DNA from: Hydractinia symbiolongicarpus
Lineage: Eukaryota > Cnidaria > Hydrozoa > Anthoathecata > Hydractiniidae
NCBI RefSeq assembly: GCF_029227915.1
Contig: NC_079883.1
Span: 21,204,001 to 21,268,000 of the forward strand
DNA length: 64,000 bases
Direction: 5' to 3'
Below the pieces are notes generated by a model. That model did no database searches and was not told the DNA's origin. It was given only the letters and a program-made list of their open reading frames with translations. This document shows positions 1 to 12,394 of the stretch, piece by piece (within the stretch, counting starts at the first letter, position 1; each line of letters opens with the position of its first letter). The position numbers and the translations under genes are program-made.

Positions 1-2136
1 GATTTCTTTTTTGTTTTTTCGGTCGATGATGTTAGTGAACATTCTCGTCAACCTTTACAGCACGAGTCTTTTTGGAATGTTCCATTAAAACACTTTCTGC
101 AAAAACATGAATTATCACGTGCCCAAATAGAATTTACCTTCAAAGAGAAAACACCATGAACCTTCATGGTTCCTTTCACTGTTTCTACGTTTACGCAAGT
201 AACTTTTGAATTTGCGGAATTTTCATAATCTTCCGTGGAAAGGAATGAATAGACTATGGCACTTGCATCCTGCCTTGCCCATTCATAGAAATCAGTCGCA
301 TCTTGTATGACATACTTTCCATTTTTGACAGCTTGGTCCGCTTTTCTCTTTGCCACTCCTCCGATTGGATCACATGGGCCTTTCCCATGGCCAGCCTCCA
401 TGTAATTCCACGATGCCATCACGCCAAAATACGCCTCGTGATAGCTAAGGATTTTTGAAAATTGTCTTGTTTCTATACTGGCTTGTCGGAGAATCGGTCC
501 AGTAGTGCACCATTTTCAAATTTGGAACAACTTGTTTTAGCAGTGGGACTAATTTAACAATTAGTGTATAGATAAAGGTGGCATCTTGGCGAGATTCATT
601 AGAAATAAATACAAAACTTTTGTGAGTGCTTTCTTGTGAGCCTGGTTGTTTGTAATACATTACGACAGGATGAATTGTCACCTGAGTTGGGCTCCAGTAG
701 GCAGATTGAATCTCGTTTTGAGATCTGCACCTATAGTCTTCCGCAAAATCCATGTGAATGTACACATGGTTTAGGGGCAAATTTTCTTTGAGATATTTCT
801 GTTCCTTGAATTCAGCAGCAATCCTGCTGATATGGCTACGGAATGTAGGTGTATCCTTGTGCAAAAGAGCTTCGAATTGAGCATGACTGATCGTATGTGT
901 GATCAATTTCATTTTCTTTGATGCTTTCCCCTTATACGTCACTTCAACTTTTTTCCAAACGTCATATGTGAAGTCATTTTCTTTTATATTGTGAATTATT
1001 GAAGAGTTCCGGGTTCGTTGTAACTGGTGTGAATTTTCTTAGCATTTTTAGCTTCAAAGCATAGTTTTGATGTTGCGTGCACAAGCAGGTTCTTTTATTG
1101 GCAAAGTTGGCAAGAAGTTCTTGGGTCTCATCCGAGCAAAAGATGCGAACGAACACGACATGTTTATATGCTCAGCTACGAACTTTTGATGGAGATTATT
1201 CAAATAGTCATCGAATACTCGCTTTTGGATACGGGGTTTTCCTGTTTTTACTTTTTTGGCGTCACGTTTTCCAGGGAGTGCTGTGGAAACGTCGTCACGG
1301 TTATAAAAGTTAATGACGACAGCATAAACCTTTGGCTCAAATCCTTTTTTCAATTTGGTTGGATTTATCACCTTACTTTGTACTTTCGATAACTCTCTTC
1401 GGTCGGTTGCAGTTTTCGTTGCGGCGTAACGCAGAAGTCTATATTTCTTCAAAATTCGCCACTGATTATTGAACGAATGCTTTTCTTGGAGTTCTTTCTC
1501 TCTTTTCCAGCTTCGCGTATCTCACCGGATAAAGTTTCTGCAAACAGTAGTTTTTTTTATTTCTGCTGCATCCTTTGGATTAATCCCCGCAGTTCTCATA
1601 ATTTTATTCGTTTTACTGATCGGTGTATCCTTTTTTCCGCGGGATCGAGCGATTTGTTTTCGAAGATAATTGCACGTCTTCATCAAATCTTTCTTTTGAT
1701 TTTCCAATTTCCTTATCCTTTTGTATAGCCGGTCATCGCTTTGTCGTTTTCGTTTACTGGATGCCTCGCCTTTTTTCAGAAATGAAATTGCTACGAGCAT
1801 CGGTGATATTTTACCATCAGTATCTACATCCGTGGTTGATGTTGTGTAGTCACTCTCATTTCGAATCTGCTCAAGGAGGGTTTTTGTACGATCACGTGAA
1901 CGACGAACCCTCTCTTTCACTGCTGTTCTTCTTTTTTTCAATTCATTTTTCGAAAGAGTTGATGTTTTCACATAATTTGCTCTTTGTCTTTTGCACTCCT
2001 TCTCAAGAAACTTAGGGTCTTCCAGCTTTTTCCGTTCCCTGTAATCCTTTTGTTTTTGAGCGTTTGATTTCACCATTGTCGTTCTAAAACGTGAAGACAT
2101 CTTTTTAATGTATGAAAAACGAAACAAAAGCAACAT
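1..2136 (-). pseudogene. Broken multicopy transposon-derived gene (DDE-like motifs)
   Basis: A coding sequence of roughly 700 codons runs right to left and leaves the window at base 1. From the start near 2136 it has a very basic, coiled-coil-prone N-terminal region (about 200 residues), a middle part ending in a CLCTQHQN stretch near 1080, then three short motifs in order: HMDFAEDY (about 760), YWTDSPTSQYRNK (about 480) and EAGHGKGPCDPIGG (about 370), and a cysteine cluster near 100. From memory, this motif order occurs in a large uncharacterised protein family repeated in cnidarian and fish genomes. The spaced acidic residues suggest a DDE-type transposase, but that is inference. The copy is dead: in-frame TGA at 1522-1524, frameshifts near 1160 and 445, a stop near 974 and a TGA at 48. 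Its 3' end lies outside the window. Confidence 0.7.
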
Positions 2137-2183
2137 TGCTTATATTTCAGACTAAACAAGTAGTTTAAGCTGGTGAATTTTAT

Positions 2184-3280
2184 GTAACATACGTTACTTT
2201 AATATGGTAGACTCAATCACACTTTTCAAACACATAAAATGCTCCTTGCGCAAAGTATTTGTGGCAATATTGTAAATTACATTTAAAACAGCTTGCAAAC
2301 ACGAAAAAAAGAAGATCGAATGATTATACAAAGAATATCAGTCCTTTTTTCCAACGGTAACGTATGTTGCGCATTTAAGGCGATGCTTTCCATTCATATC
2401 ACAGAAAACCTTGGTATACAATGTTAGACCTAAAAACCATGCTATTCGTGACTTATTAGGTCAATACAACCATGGCTAAATTTGTGAAGTGATACGGATC
2501 ACGAAGTTCATGCTATCGAGGATGAGATAAGTTAGCATTTATATTAGAATTGTAACATGCGTTACTATTTCTTTAGTTTCATACAATAGATAATAGCTGA
2601 ACAAGCTAAGTCATACATAGTAAAGTATTCCTAAAGTCAAGGCCATACAATACCTCAAAAATTATGTAACTTAGGAGAAAGAACTAAAATCCTTATTCCG
2701 GTTATAATTATTTTTGACACAGTCATCGTTTACAAAAAAGTAAAGATTCTTACCTCAATAAATACGCAACTAAACTTTTTTTTTGAGCCTTCTCTTGTGA
2801 TCTAACATGAAAGTTCGTGGACAACACAGTCGTCTTGTCAATGAAAATCGAATAATTCTTTTCACAATCGAATGTTATGCGTTCTATTTTCAAACGTTCG
2901 ATTTTTATGAAACGTATGTTACAAATCGTATGTTACATTTCAACTTTAAGCCGCCTCTATCTTAAAAAATCTTTCATGCATTTAACAACTATTGATAGTT
3001 TCTCAAAGATGTCCACCTACTTAATTTTTATCCCGAAACAAATAACAATTCATGTCAACCCACCCGCAAAGAGTACAGGAAACGTATGTTAAATTCTAAA
3101 ATTGGAAAATCAAATTTTCAACTTCTGACTACAACGAAAACCTGAAAAGTCAAAATATCATAAAAAATATTTTTGAATTTTTTAATTTGATATAACTAGC
3201 TTTCAATTTCTCAGAAAAGGGCGTCGTATACTTTTCTACTATATTTATAGGGGTGGGTAAAAAGTCGTAACGGAGGTTAC
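2184..3280. repeat. Cluster of GTAACnnnnGTTAC palindromic motifs
   Basis: Seven copies of a 14-bp near-palindrome lie upstream of the transposon-derived gene: 2184-2197 (GTAACATACGTTAC), 2357-2370, 2552-2565, 2909-2922, 2923-2936, 3079-3092 and 3267-3280 (GTAACGGAGGTTAC). Most share the core CGTATGTTAC or its reverse complement. Such subterminal arrays often serve as transposase binding sites, so the simplest reading is the 5' subterminal region of the element at 1-2136. No terminal inverted repeat was found because the other end is outside the window. The DNA between copies has no recognisable gene. Confidence 0.6.
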
Positions 3281-4440
3281 CATCGTTATGAGGACAGATT
3301 ACAAACTAGTGCAGCTTTTTTATTTTGGGCCAAGGTTTCATGAAATTTTGGGGAGAAACACTTTTTCAATATACTCTCATCATAAAATACTGCTTTCTAC
3401 TAAAATATAAAACCAATCGGCGCTATTAACCGCCAAACATCGATTTTTTGCAGGGGACAGGCTTTTTTCCCTAATCAGAGATGCTACTGTTTGAATATCA
3501 AGACCAAAAATGTTAATATGCCAAAATTGTCTTTTTCATCTTAAATCTAATATGTTTCTTCGCATTTTAAAAGAAAAGGTTTTTGAAAAAATATTTCCAA
3601 TAGAGGTCTGGGCCGTGCCGAACATGGGGGACACGAATGTCGCCTTATTTTGAGAATGGCTCTTATCTTCTTAATAAAAAAACTTCTTTTCTTTGTCATG
3701 TCGCTTCTCTTTCTTCCCTCTGAAATCTTCTTTTGCATTTGAAACAATTTTCTTCCAAAGTGTGAAACACTTCTTTTTCATGAATTCAGAAAATTCCCAA
3801 AATCAATTCCTGTCAAGAATACTGATTGAGCTGGATTTTGATAACTCAAAGTTTTGAATAAAGGATGTACCAGCTCCCCGCAATGATAAAGATCAAGTGT
3901 TCTTACTAATTAAAAACATTCCGAAAATTCTTGCATATTAGTGGACCATATTATGTACTTCGGATAAAAATGCATTGTGGTATTTCGTTTAAGGCAATTC
4001 TTTATCTTTTTCAATACACACTTTTTTATAAGAATACCAAAATTTTAACCGGGCTGATCATTATTTCTATTTTGTATTGTTCTAAACAAAAGACCTTTGT
4101 TTTTAACCAAAAATTCCAGTCTGATATTCTTAAAAATCACATTCTCATAAAAACGCTTGTAGCTAGTTTGCTTGGTGAACACACTCTTAGCAGCCATTTA
4201 TTTTGCCATTTATTGTGTCCATTGATTAGCTCTGCTACTAAGCTGAATTGATTGTGTATTTGTGTCTCATGCTTACTAGGACCTGTTACAATAGAAAAAT
4301 GCAGCGCGCAAGTATGTTTTTCACGAAAAGTACAAAAAATATACCAGACCATGTGTACAAAATTGCAGATTTTTTAATTGTGTTGTGAAAAAAAATGTTC
4401 TGGCCATATGCAGAGAAGTGCAGAAGAATAGTGTCAAGAC
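3281..4440. other. Stretch without recognisable gene
   Basis: AT-rich sequence with only short open frames of skewed composition. I see no domain, splice-bounded exon or clear repeat here. Confidence 0.5.
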
Positions 4441-4451
4441 ACTAAAAAGAA

Positions 4452-4600
4452 GTGTTATAACACAGAAGAGGATTGTTTTATCATAGAAGTGTTATAACAC
4501 AGAAGAGAATTGTTTTATCATGGAAGAGAAGTGTTATAACACAGAAGATAATTGTTTTATGAGAGAAGAGAGGTGTTTTTAAATTGAAAGAGAAGTGAGG
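4452..4600. repeat. Tandem repeat carrying a 12-bp palindrome
   Basis: Three units begin at 4452, 4489 and 4531, each with the perfect palindrome GTGTTATAACAC followed by AGAAGA and then ATTGTTTTAT. Spacings are 37 and 42 bp. A fourth, decayed unit follows to about 4600. No gene overlaps it convincingly. Confidence 0.75.
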
Positions 4601-5742
4601 CATAGGCCCCTTGGTAATCATTGTCGTTAAAAAGTGGAATTTGCCTTTACAACACAATACTATACTTAAGAATGACAAAAGCTTTCGATTCATAAAAAAG
4701 ATATGAAGTTGGTTCGTCAGACTTGTCAGTTATGTACTTTAAAATTTTGGATACTGATTTTAGTTACAGGTGAACGATATTTAAAGGAAGCTATAGACTT
4801 TCATGGAATACAACCTCCCAAAACTTAATCACAAGGGATTAAATAGTTGTGCTAGCATAGTCATATATGTCAGTAGTTAGCCTGCTATACAGTTCAATAA
4901 AAGTATTATCTTTAACTTTGTCAACCTTAGTTAGTCTGAACTGTTGATTGGTAGTGGTTTATACGTATACATATCTATGTACATTAAAAATGGACAAGTA
5001 CATTAACATAAATACTCGAATAAGCTACCTCCTTTTAATAAGCTACCTCTTTCAATAAGATTCAATCGTGACAAAAACATTCCTGGCAAATAAGCTCCAA
5101 CGTGGGCTTCTCAGCAATTGCCGAGTGCCAACGTGGATCAAAAAGGAGGTCTTTTTCCAAACTGCAAATCTACTAACTGCAAATCTACATCTGAATCTAA
5201 ATAAACAAGTATGCCACTGTAGATAAATTTTCTTGAGTATAAAAAGCCTGCTTTTTATCTTTTCATCAACGAAATTTGGTGATCATTGTTTCTCGAAAAT
5301 ATATATTCACTAATGTTGTCTCCTTGATATTAATCTGATAAAGTCCTGTACTTTAGCTTCTCTTCATTTCCCTATTCTGTAAATACACTGCTTCTCTTTC
5401 TTTTCCTATTACATCAAACACGTAACGGTTCCACCTATTTTGTAAATACACTAGTAGTTTTTCTTGAAGTACTTGAAGGAGTTCTGGATTATTACAACTG
5501 GAACAAATATGCGAAAACATCGCAGATTCAAACTTGATGAGAAAAAATATAAAATCTTTTAAAACTTTTTGGCTCGTTTGGTTTTAATTTTGACCACTTT
5601 GAAAGCTGTTTCTATTGCTATTTTCTTTTCTAGAAACATACTATTTGGTATCTGGTAACCTTTCATTTTTTCTTTTACATTGTTCATATGTACATAATCT
5701 TCAATAAATTTTCACTTGTTCATATTCTCTATGGAAAAAGAT
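4601..5742. other. Stretch without recognisable gene; small AAGCTACCTC repeat
   Basis: AT-rich, no credible coding region. Around 5022-5060 the phrase AATAAGCTACCTC is repeated twice and echoed near 5090. Near 5100-5140 the phrase CCAACGTGG occurs twice in about 40 bp. Confidence 0.4.
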
Positions 5743-6200
5743 CTAGCTAATGGGATGATCCAAAGACTCCTGCTGGTATACGTTCAGCTTTGCTGCTGAT
5801 TTAGCTATTTCAAACTCAATATTTACTTTAGCAGCCTGCATCTCAAATTTCATTTGCTTCTTTAGAAATTCTGCCGTAATATCTAATTCTGCAAGCTTTG
5901 TTCTTTCTCTAATGACAGCTTCTCTAACTGAGCTGGTGGCATTACCAGATCTCTTGCTTCCAAATGATCTTTGTGAATAACTACAGGACTTGTTGTCGAA
6001 GCCTTTCATTCACTCAACAATTTTTACATCTTGTCTTAATACCGGAGACATCTTTATCCAAAATAATCACTAAAGCATCATCTTGCTCCTTTGGCACTTA
6101 TAACAATATTTGAAACCTACCATGTGTCTTAAGCAATTCATGGAACTGTTCATTTAATTCTTTTAAACCAGTTCCAATATATTGAAACAACCTAAAGTAC
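5743..6200 (-). pseudogene. Retroelement gag-like coiled-coil relic
   Basis: An 88-codon frame (ATG at 6007-6009, stop at 5743) encodes a Ser/Arg start (SVREAVIRER) followed by an uninterrupted charged helix (residues about 30-80, rich in K, E and A, no proline). Upstream in another frame, 6098-6200 encodes a similar helical piece (ELNEQFHELLKTHGRF). This pattern resembles the linker helix near the start of Bel/Pao-type polyproteins in invertebrates. The likeness is of pattern only and no protease or reverse transcriptase follows. A fragment of a host coiled-coil gene is the alternative. Confidence 0.3.
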
Positions 6201-6439
6201 TGCACACACATAAACAATAAAGAAATGAATAACCAAACTGGCATTGATGCAATTACACCCCCTTCAGTTGGAATAGGGTTAATAGAAAGCACCTTTCAAG
6301 TGGAGGGTTGAAGTTGAGTGTCACTCTATTTCAAATAGTACTTTCTACACACGATCTTATTCTACCTAGAAAAAGAACTACGTCTGAATTAGACATGGTC
6401 AAAATCCTCTTACTAGATTATAAATAAACTTGCTTGCAA

Positions 6440-6749
6440 GTTGCTTCCGTTGTGCACAACTTAAACGCTGATCAAGAAAATGTATCAGATCATGTGCTTT
6501 TGACAAACGGATGAAGTGATATTCCGATTTAAATCTTTTTTGACGACGTCATCAATCTGTCTGTTCCAAAACGGATGGGTTAATCCAGCTTTAGAAATTG
6601 ATCCCATTTTATTCCCAGGTGGTGCAGAGTTACCTGCGCAGGAAATAACAGCGCTTTGTACACGTCTTCAAGTTATTTAGCCTTAAACTTAAAAGTGCAA
6701 CGCAATGACTTTGCTAATTTGAAAAATGCTATTAACGTCAGTCTAAAGG
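6440..6749 (-). mobile_element. Helitron-like element, 3' part (split copy)
   Basis: The run from about 6460 (CGCTGATCAAGAAAATGTAT, then GACGTCATCAA, AACGGAT, CCCAGGTGGTGC) matches the body of the elements at 26701-27267 and 28364-28965 in the same orientation. It breaks off at AAAGG (6745-6749), where the non-LTR retrotransposon begins, and the family sequence resumes at 10073. The 3' hairpin and CTAG end are lost or too decayed to place. Confidence 0.6.
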
Positions 6750-9700
6750 TGAGGTATGGTATGGTAAGGTATATATTTCGCCGTAAAAATAGGTACAAGT
6801 AGGATGTTACTATAAGCTACAGATACATTTGGTCGGAGCAAGTAGAAGACTCTAATTGTTTTATCATTAATCCCCGTAGTAGTTGACCTATTTACATTTT
6901 AATTTTTGATAACAACTAAAAACGTGAAATATAAAAACGTGGAAATGTAAAAACATGTAAATGTGAAAACATAGTTACATAAATGTAAAAAATGAATAAA
7001 TGTTATGATGTCTTACACCATAGCATTCAAGCTTTGTCACAAGAACTTCATGATCTACTGTGTCAAAAGCTTTAGAAAGGTCAATACCCCAAGAGTGAAA
7101 AAACTTCTATCGAATGCATCCGTAACATCGTTGACTAAGTTAAGCAAAGCATAATCGGTTGACTGTTTCTTTTGGAACCCAAATTGTTTATTGGAAAGCA
7201 TTTTATTATCTTTTAGATATGTATAGAGCCTGTTACACATAATTCGTTCTAACTGTTTCGAGAAACACGAAAGTAGTTTGTAACTGTGGCATTATCGCCA
7301 GCTTTAAAAATAGGGTGTGACTTGCGCAATTTTCATTTCATCTGAAAATTTACCAGTCCTAAGTGAAACTTTGAAAACATAATGAAGTGGAAGCATGATG
7401 ACTTTAGAAACGTACTTTATTACATTAACGCTAATGTCATCAATACCTGCACTTTTATTATCTTGGAGACTTTCAAATGCTGTCAGTAATTCTTTTAATT
7501 AATTCGAATTCAATCATGGTCGAATCGAACGTTTTCAGGTAATATTGCAGGGGCGTAGCATTTCAACACGTCGTTTTTTCCACCGCCACCGCCAACACAT
7601 GGATGGGCGCACCAATTGTGCATCCGGCACAAATCTTTTCCCGGGCGGCGCACACAAGCTTCGCGCTTGGCACATCGTTTTTGCAGGATTTAGCAGTATC
7701 CACTTTGTTTTGCAGGCTGAGGTGTTGAATCTCTACTTTGTTTCGCAGATAGATAAATTCGCTCCATATATGGCTATAGAACATACGCAAGAAAGTCAAA
7801 AAAACAAAAAAAAACAAGGCTGGCGAAGTTGTGAAGGTGAAGAAAGCATGATGTTGCTGTCAAACGTGGATCCGTATTTAGCTTTATAACTTTTATAGAG
7901 CTTCATGAAAATTCTCTACACTCTAATCATCCAATTTTTGTATCTGTATGTAAATATTCAGATTTGTTTTCCTGTGTAGAAAGCACTTTCAAGTTTTCAG
8001 TTAGCTAGCTATTCATCCTCTTCTGTGACTCTGTGTAGACAGCAGATCTTGTAGCTATACAGAATAAAGCTATTTTTATAAGCCTCTATAACAGTTTAAG
8101 AGAAATATTTTAACTTTTTATCCTGATTGTGGTCAGCTATGATTCGAGACGGTTTTAAATCAGAAGATTTTTCCTCATCTGCCTTCAAATAACAATTTAC
8201 AGCCAGTATCTATTTTATTTTGCGATAATGACAAACATTCTAGGCAATTTAAACCTAATTCCTTAAGTTTCTTTAAGTTTGAGTAAAGCTACGTTAAAGC
8301 GTTCTGCTCAATATTTTAAGCTAGGTTGTCATACGTTATGATAACAAAGCAGAAGAAAAAGAAAAGGAAACGTGTGTATCATCTCAAAGTTGTTCCTTTT
8401 GCATTAACCCAAACGTTAGTTATTCAATGTGGTACTTCTAGCACTAATGACGTGACTTCTTTCATCTGTAAAAAGCAAACCTTTAACTTTTAATCTTTTT
8501 CGTCAAAGGGATTTCTAAATCGAAACCTATTAAACCTAAACAAGTTTTATCTGCAGAGCATTGGTAGATTCATTCCCTTCAGGTTTTTTTAACGGCATTG
8601 GGAAATATAATGTAGCACTCACTACGACAAGCTCTACACCTCTGATTACAATTATTCTTCCCATTGTAACTTCCGAGAGGACGTCTAAAGGTTTATTCAT
8701 TGTAGTGAAGGCTCTCAGGTTTGTCTTTTTCAAAGGTCATTTTTAAAACCTTATGAACTTTCTCTTGATACTTATACAGAATTGATAAGGTCAATGTTAT
8801 GGCGATGCTGGCAATGTATCTGTTAAAATTAATAGTTGTCATTCTAACATTTTAAAGCAAAACAGATTAGCTTTATACATATCCTTGTGCTTCTCATTGC
8901 TTAAATTTAATTGTCTGTAATTCATGCTTTGTACATTATTTCTGAAACATGATGAATCGAATCAAACGTAACATGTTTTCCAAAAGTAGGTTAAAATTTT
9001 TATGCAAGAATGTTCCTTACTTAACTAATAATCCCAACTATGCTCATAATTTTAATGTTTGTAACACGATGTGTGGAACGTATTATTAACACGAGGGTTT
9101 TCAATGACTTGTATGAAGGCATTTTGTCCATGGTTCCATTTCATTATATTTTTGAATTTTTTATTATATTTATGAAGAAAGAAGATTTTGATTTGGTTAT
9201 TTTTTAATGACCTCCAATCTGCAGAAAACTTTATTTTGGTGCTAAATATGAAGAAAGAAGAATGAACATTTTAATTATTGCTTTAATAACTTTCAAGCTA
9301 TAAAAAAACATTATGGTGTTGTGTTGTCCTATTGCTGGTTTGATTACACCCTTGATGATAAAGATTTTAATCTATTTTATGTTGTCATTTATTCCCCTTT
9401 TTCGATCAATTCGATCAATACTTAACGTCTATCGCGTATGTCAGAGAGTCAGTTTTATGGCGTTTCAGTGCTTAAAGGTTGTAAAAAGCCCTTGGGGGGC
9501 TCACAACGCCCCCCAAACCCCCAGTTGGTTATTATCGCACCTGCGCTGCGATGTTGACCCTGCGGGTCAATGGTTCGACTAACCTTAATTAATTTCTGAC
9601 TACGCCCCTGGATTGGTAGTTCTTAATACTAACTGGAATTTTTGACGCTAACTTTGAGCCTAAGTTTGCGAAGAAATTATTCAAATTATTAGCAATATCT

Positions 9701-10072
9701 GGTTTATTGCAAATAAACTTTTATCTATGCAGATTTTTTTGGTAAATTATTTTCAAATAATTTCTTTAATAATGTCTTTTGCATTATCCTTACTTTTACT
9801 TAGGAGGTCTTGAAAATAGAGCTTTTTTGCTTGTTGTTTAGTTTTCTCAAAAAGATTTTTGTATCTTTTATATCGTTTTCATTATAGAATAATTTTTTCT
9901 TTACAAATTTTTTATATAATCTCTGTTTTTTCTTTCATGACTTCAATAAACCTCTAGTCATCCAGGGAGTAAGTATTGATTTTGTATTTACTTTAACTTC
10001 CTCTAATGGAACAGCTTTGTTGTATTGCTTGTAGAAAAGAGTTAAAAATAGGTCATATGCCTAATTGACTTC
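6750..10072 (-). mobile_element. 5'-truncated non-LTR retrotransposon (jockey/CR1/Rex-like)
   Basis: Reading on the minus strand, 10065-9611 gives the pre-RT linker (LFYKQYNKAVPLEEV, then TPWMTRGLLKS, then NNLNNFFANLGSKLASK) and 7547-7000 gives reverse transcriptase sequence (DNKSAGIDDIS, QFGFQKKQSTDYALLNLV, and DLSKAFDTVDHEVLVTKLE around 7020-7090). A simple (TACCATACC)-like tail at 6750-6785, preceded by ACGGCGAAATA, looks like the 3' terminus. AAAGG occurs at both edges (6745-6749 and 10073-10077), a candidate target-site duplication. Frameshifts (near 7090, 7300 and 7490) and loss of most of the RT show it is dead. The hAT-like element at 7548-9610 is inserted in it. The family assignment is tentative. 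Confidence 0.7.
7548..9610. mobile_element. hAT-like non-autonomous DNA transposon
   Basis: The segment opens with CAGGGGCGTAGCA (7548-7560) and closes with TGACTACGCCCCTG (9597-9610), a perfect 11-bp terminal inverted repeat CAGGGGCGTAG plus weaker extension. This terminal type is seen on many hAT elements. It sits inside the coding frame of a retrotransposon: the protein reads up to KIPVSIKNYQS on one side and resumes at about YLKTFDSTMIEFE on the other, so the borders are fixed by the broken gene. The flanks share only ATTG (7544-7547; 9612-9615), not a clean 8-bp duplication. No transposase is recognisable; short frames inside look spurious. A GACCCTGCGGGTC hairpin lies near 9556. Confidence 0.65.
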
Positions 10073-10195
10073 AAAGGCATTCACGTCGAAATGTAACGTT
10101 AATAAAGCTAATTAGGCTTATCTTTTTCAGCTTCATTAAAAAATAAACATATCCACTTTGCCTGTCGCAGACAGAAGGACTGGAGAACAATATAG
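10073..10195 (-). mobile_element. Helitron-like element, 5' part (split copy)
   Basis: Continues the element broken at 6749. The phrases CACGTCGAAATGTAACGTTA and CATATCCACTTTGCCTGTCG and the CAGACAG stretch match the 5' part of the element at 26701-27267, in the same orientation and order. Its 5' border is blurred near 10195. Confidence 0.5.
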
Positions 10196-12354
10196 GTGAT
10201 TTTGATGTCGGCACAGTGTGAAAGATTGACGTCAATAACTTTTTAAAATAAGTCATTGCATCAGATTTATAAGTTTGAGGCCAGGTAACGCGGAAACAGG
10301 TGCATAGATTATTTTATGTTATATTTTATTGACAAACTTCCAATAAATCAAACCAAAAAAAACAAGCAGCACATTGATCTCAGTTCAGTTTTTAAATGTC
10401 TGGCAGCCTAAGTTTCAGATTACCTGTAAATCTAGCTTCTTCATAGATTATTCATTTGGCATGAATAAGCTGTATAATAGTCAAGGCTTTGTTGACTTCG
10501 ATTTTATAGGCATTTTGTTAATTAAGGCCTCATACAACCTCCAAACCTTCAAGCGCAGTTAATTGATTTCTATTAAAATAATTTCCAATACTTTTATCAG
10601 CTGTTTTTTTATCTTACGTCAAGCTTAATACGTGTCAGTCGTTTCCTTCTATTACAATGTCTTTTATACCTTAACGTGTATTATTTACTATGTTTCTATT
10701 GTAGTACTTGTCCATGAACAGTGAGTAAATGAAGCAAGGAAAATTATTCAGACAACCATTCGTCACTATGTCGGTGTTGTTTCAAATTTTCTAGCCGTTA
10801 TTTAAGCTGTAGTTGCAGAAAACTGGGATATCTCTAAATAATATAATAAATAAAGATAAAAAATAAAAATTGACATATTTTATAGCTATATCAATTTTAA
10901 TTAACATTACTGATTAGAAAGTTATTGTCGTGTCAGAGTAAAAGTTAATCAAAAATGGTAGCTGTAATAAAGGACGGCTTAGCAAAGTATATAAGGCTTT
11001 TAATACATGTTAAATCGCATTAAATTAAACGATCTAGATGAAACTAAAAAAGGCTGTCGAAGTTTTTATGATTAGATCAAAGTATAAATAACATGGCAAC
11101 TAAAGAAGTGATAAAGCTATTTTTTTATAATCTTTATTCCTATTTTGCACGTTGATGTGTTAAGATATTGGATTTTTCGTTGAGAAATAACAGCTTAATA
11201 TTTTACCAGATAAAGTTTTTAATGAATGGTACTTATTTATTTTGATTAAATGCTGATAATTGGTTATTCTGAATCAAAGTATGTTTTTTTCTGCCTATTA
11301 TATTTTTACCAAGTCTGTAACTTAAACATTTTTCTTATATGATAACGATTCTTCCTTTCTTCTAAATGTTCCATCAATTTTTAACAAAAAATTGTAATGT
11401 TTTCGCTTTTCAACGTCGTCCAGTAAAACTTTAAAAAATAAGATAGGTCAAACAATAATAAACTTTGTTTTATGTTTTATTTTTTATGTTCATGTATTTT
11501 TAATTTGATCGTATGAGATACGTCTCTCTAAACAAACCAATTCTATGGGAAGAAATTGATTAGGATGGACAAGATAAATGGATTACATTTCATTCTTTTA
11601 TATTTCTAGCTAAAATGTATTCTTTAAAGCTGTAGTGTTTCTTGCACGAGTCGAAAAAGGAGAGTATAAGTTTTGTGTTGTTCATATGGCTGTTCATCTT
11701 GAAATAGTGGGGTGTGTAGATTTTCGCTTAAAGACTTAATTTATAGATTATTTTTCTTGTTGCAATGAGATTGTTTAGAGGATAAGAAGGAAAAAATGTT
11801 AAGTATTATTTACCTGATATAAAAAGGCATTCGTATTTCTGGAGTGCTACATCCCTTTTTCCTGCTATCACAGAGAATACCTGCAGAAGAACAACGCCAC
11901 ATATATATAAAGTATTTCTTTTTCTTTAATTTTTAAAACCTAGTTGGACCTTTATTTTTACCTTTTTTTAAAAAATTTTAACTATATCTTTTTTCTTCAA
12001 TAAATCATATTTGCTTAAGCGAGAAACCCAGCTAACAACAAGCATCGAAAAATCAAACCCTGCAAAGGATAATATTGACACTTTCTGTTAAGCTATTTAT
12101 AACCTAAATTAATTGTAGTCAAATAATTCTAGTAATTTCAGTAGAATTTGAATATTCAATACTTGAGTAGGCATTTAGGTACAGTATCACGTGCTTTATA
12201 ACATGGAAATAAACGTTAAAAACGCGTAGATCTACCAATGGAAAAAAATGGCTAGGAAAATTGAAAGCTTAAGTCATTCAATTTTCTGTTGAAAAAAAAA
12301 TGTCTTTTTTACAGTGACCTGCTTAAATTACTGAAAACACTAAGGTTTTGCTTC

Positions 12355-12394
12355 TTTGTTTGTTTGTTTGTTTGTTTGTTTGTTTGTTTGTTTT
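12355..12394. repeat. (TTTG)n microsatellite
   Basis: About ten uninterrupted copies of TTTG, followed by slightly decayed units. Confidence 0.95.

Noticed and set aside
1623-2015. Open frame of 130 codons on the + strand
   Set aside because: Antisense shadow of the transposon-derived gene, with no domain and an overlapping real frame on the minus strand.
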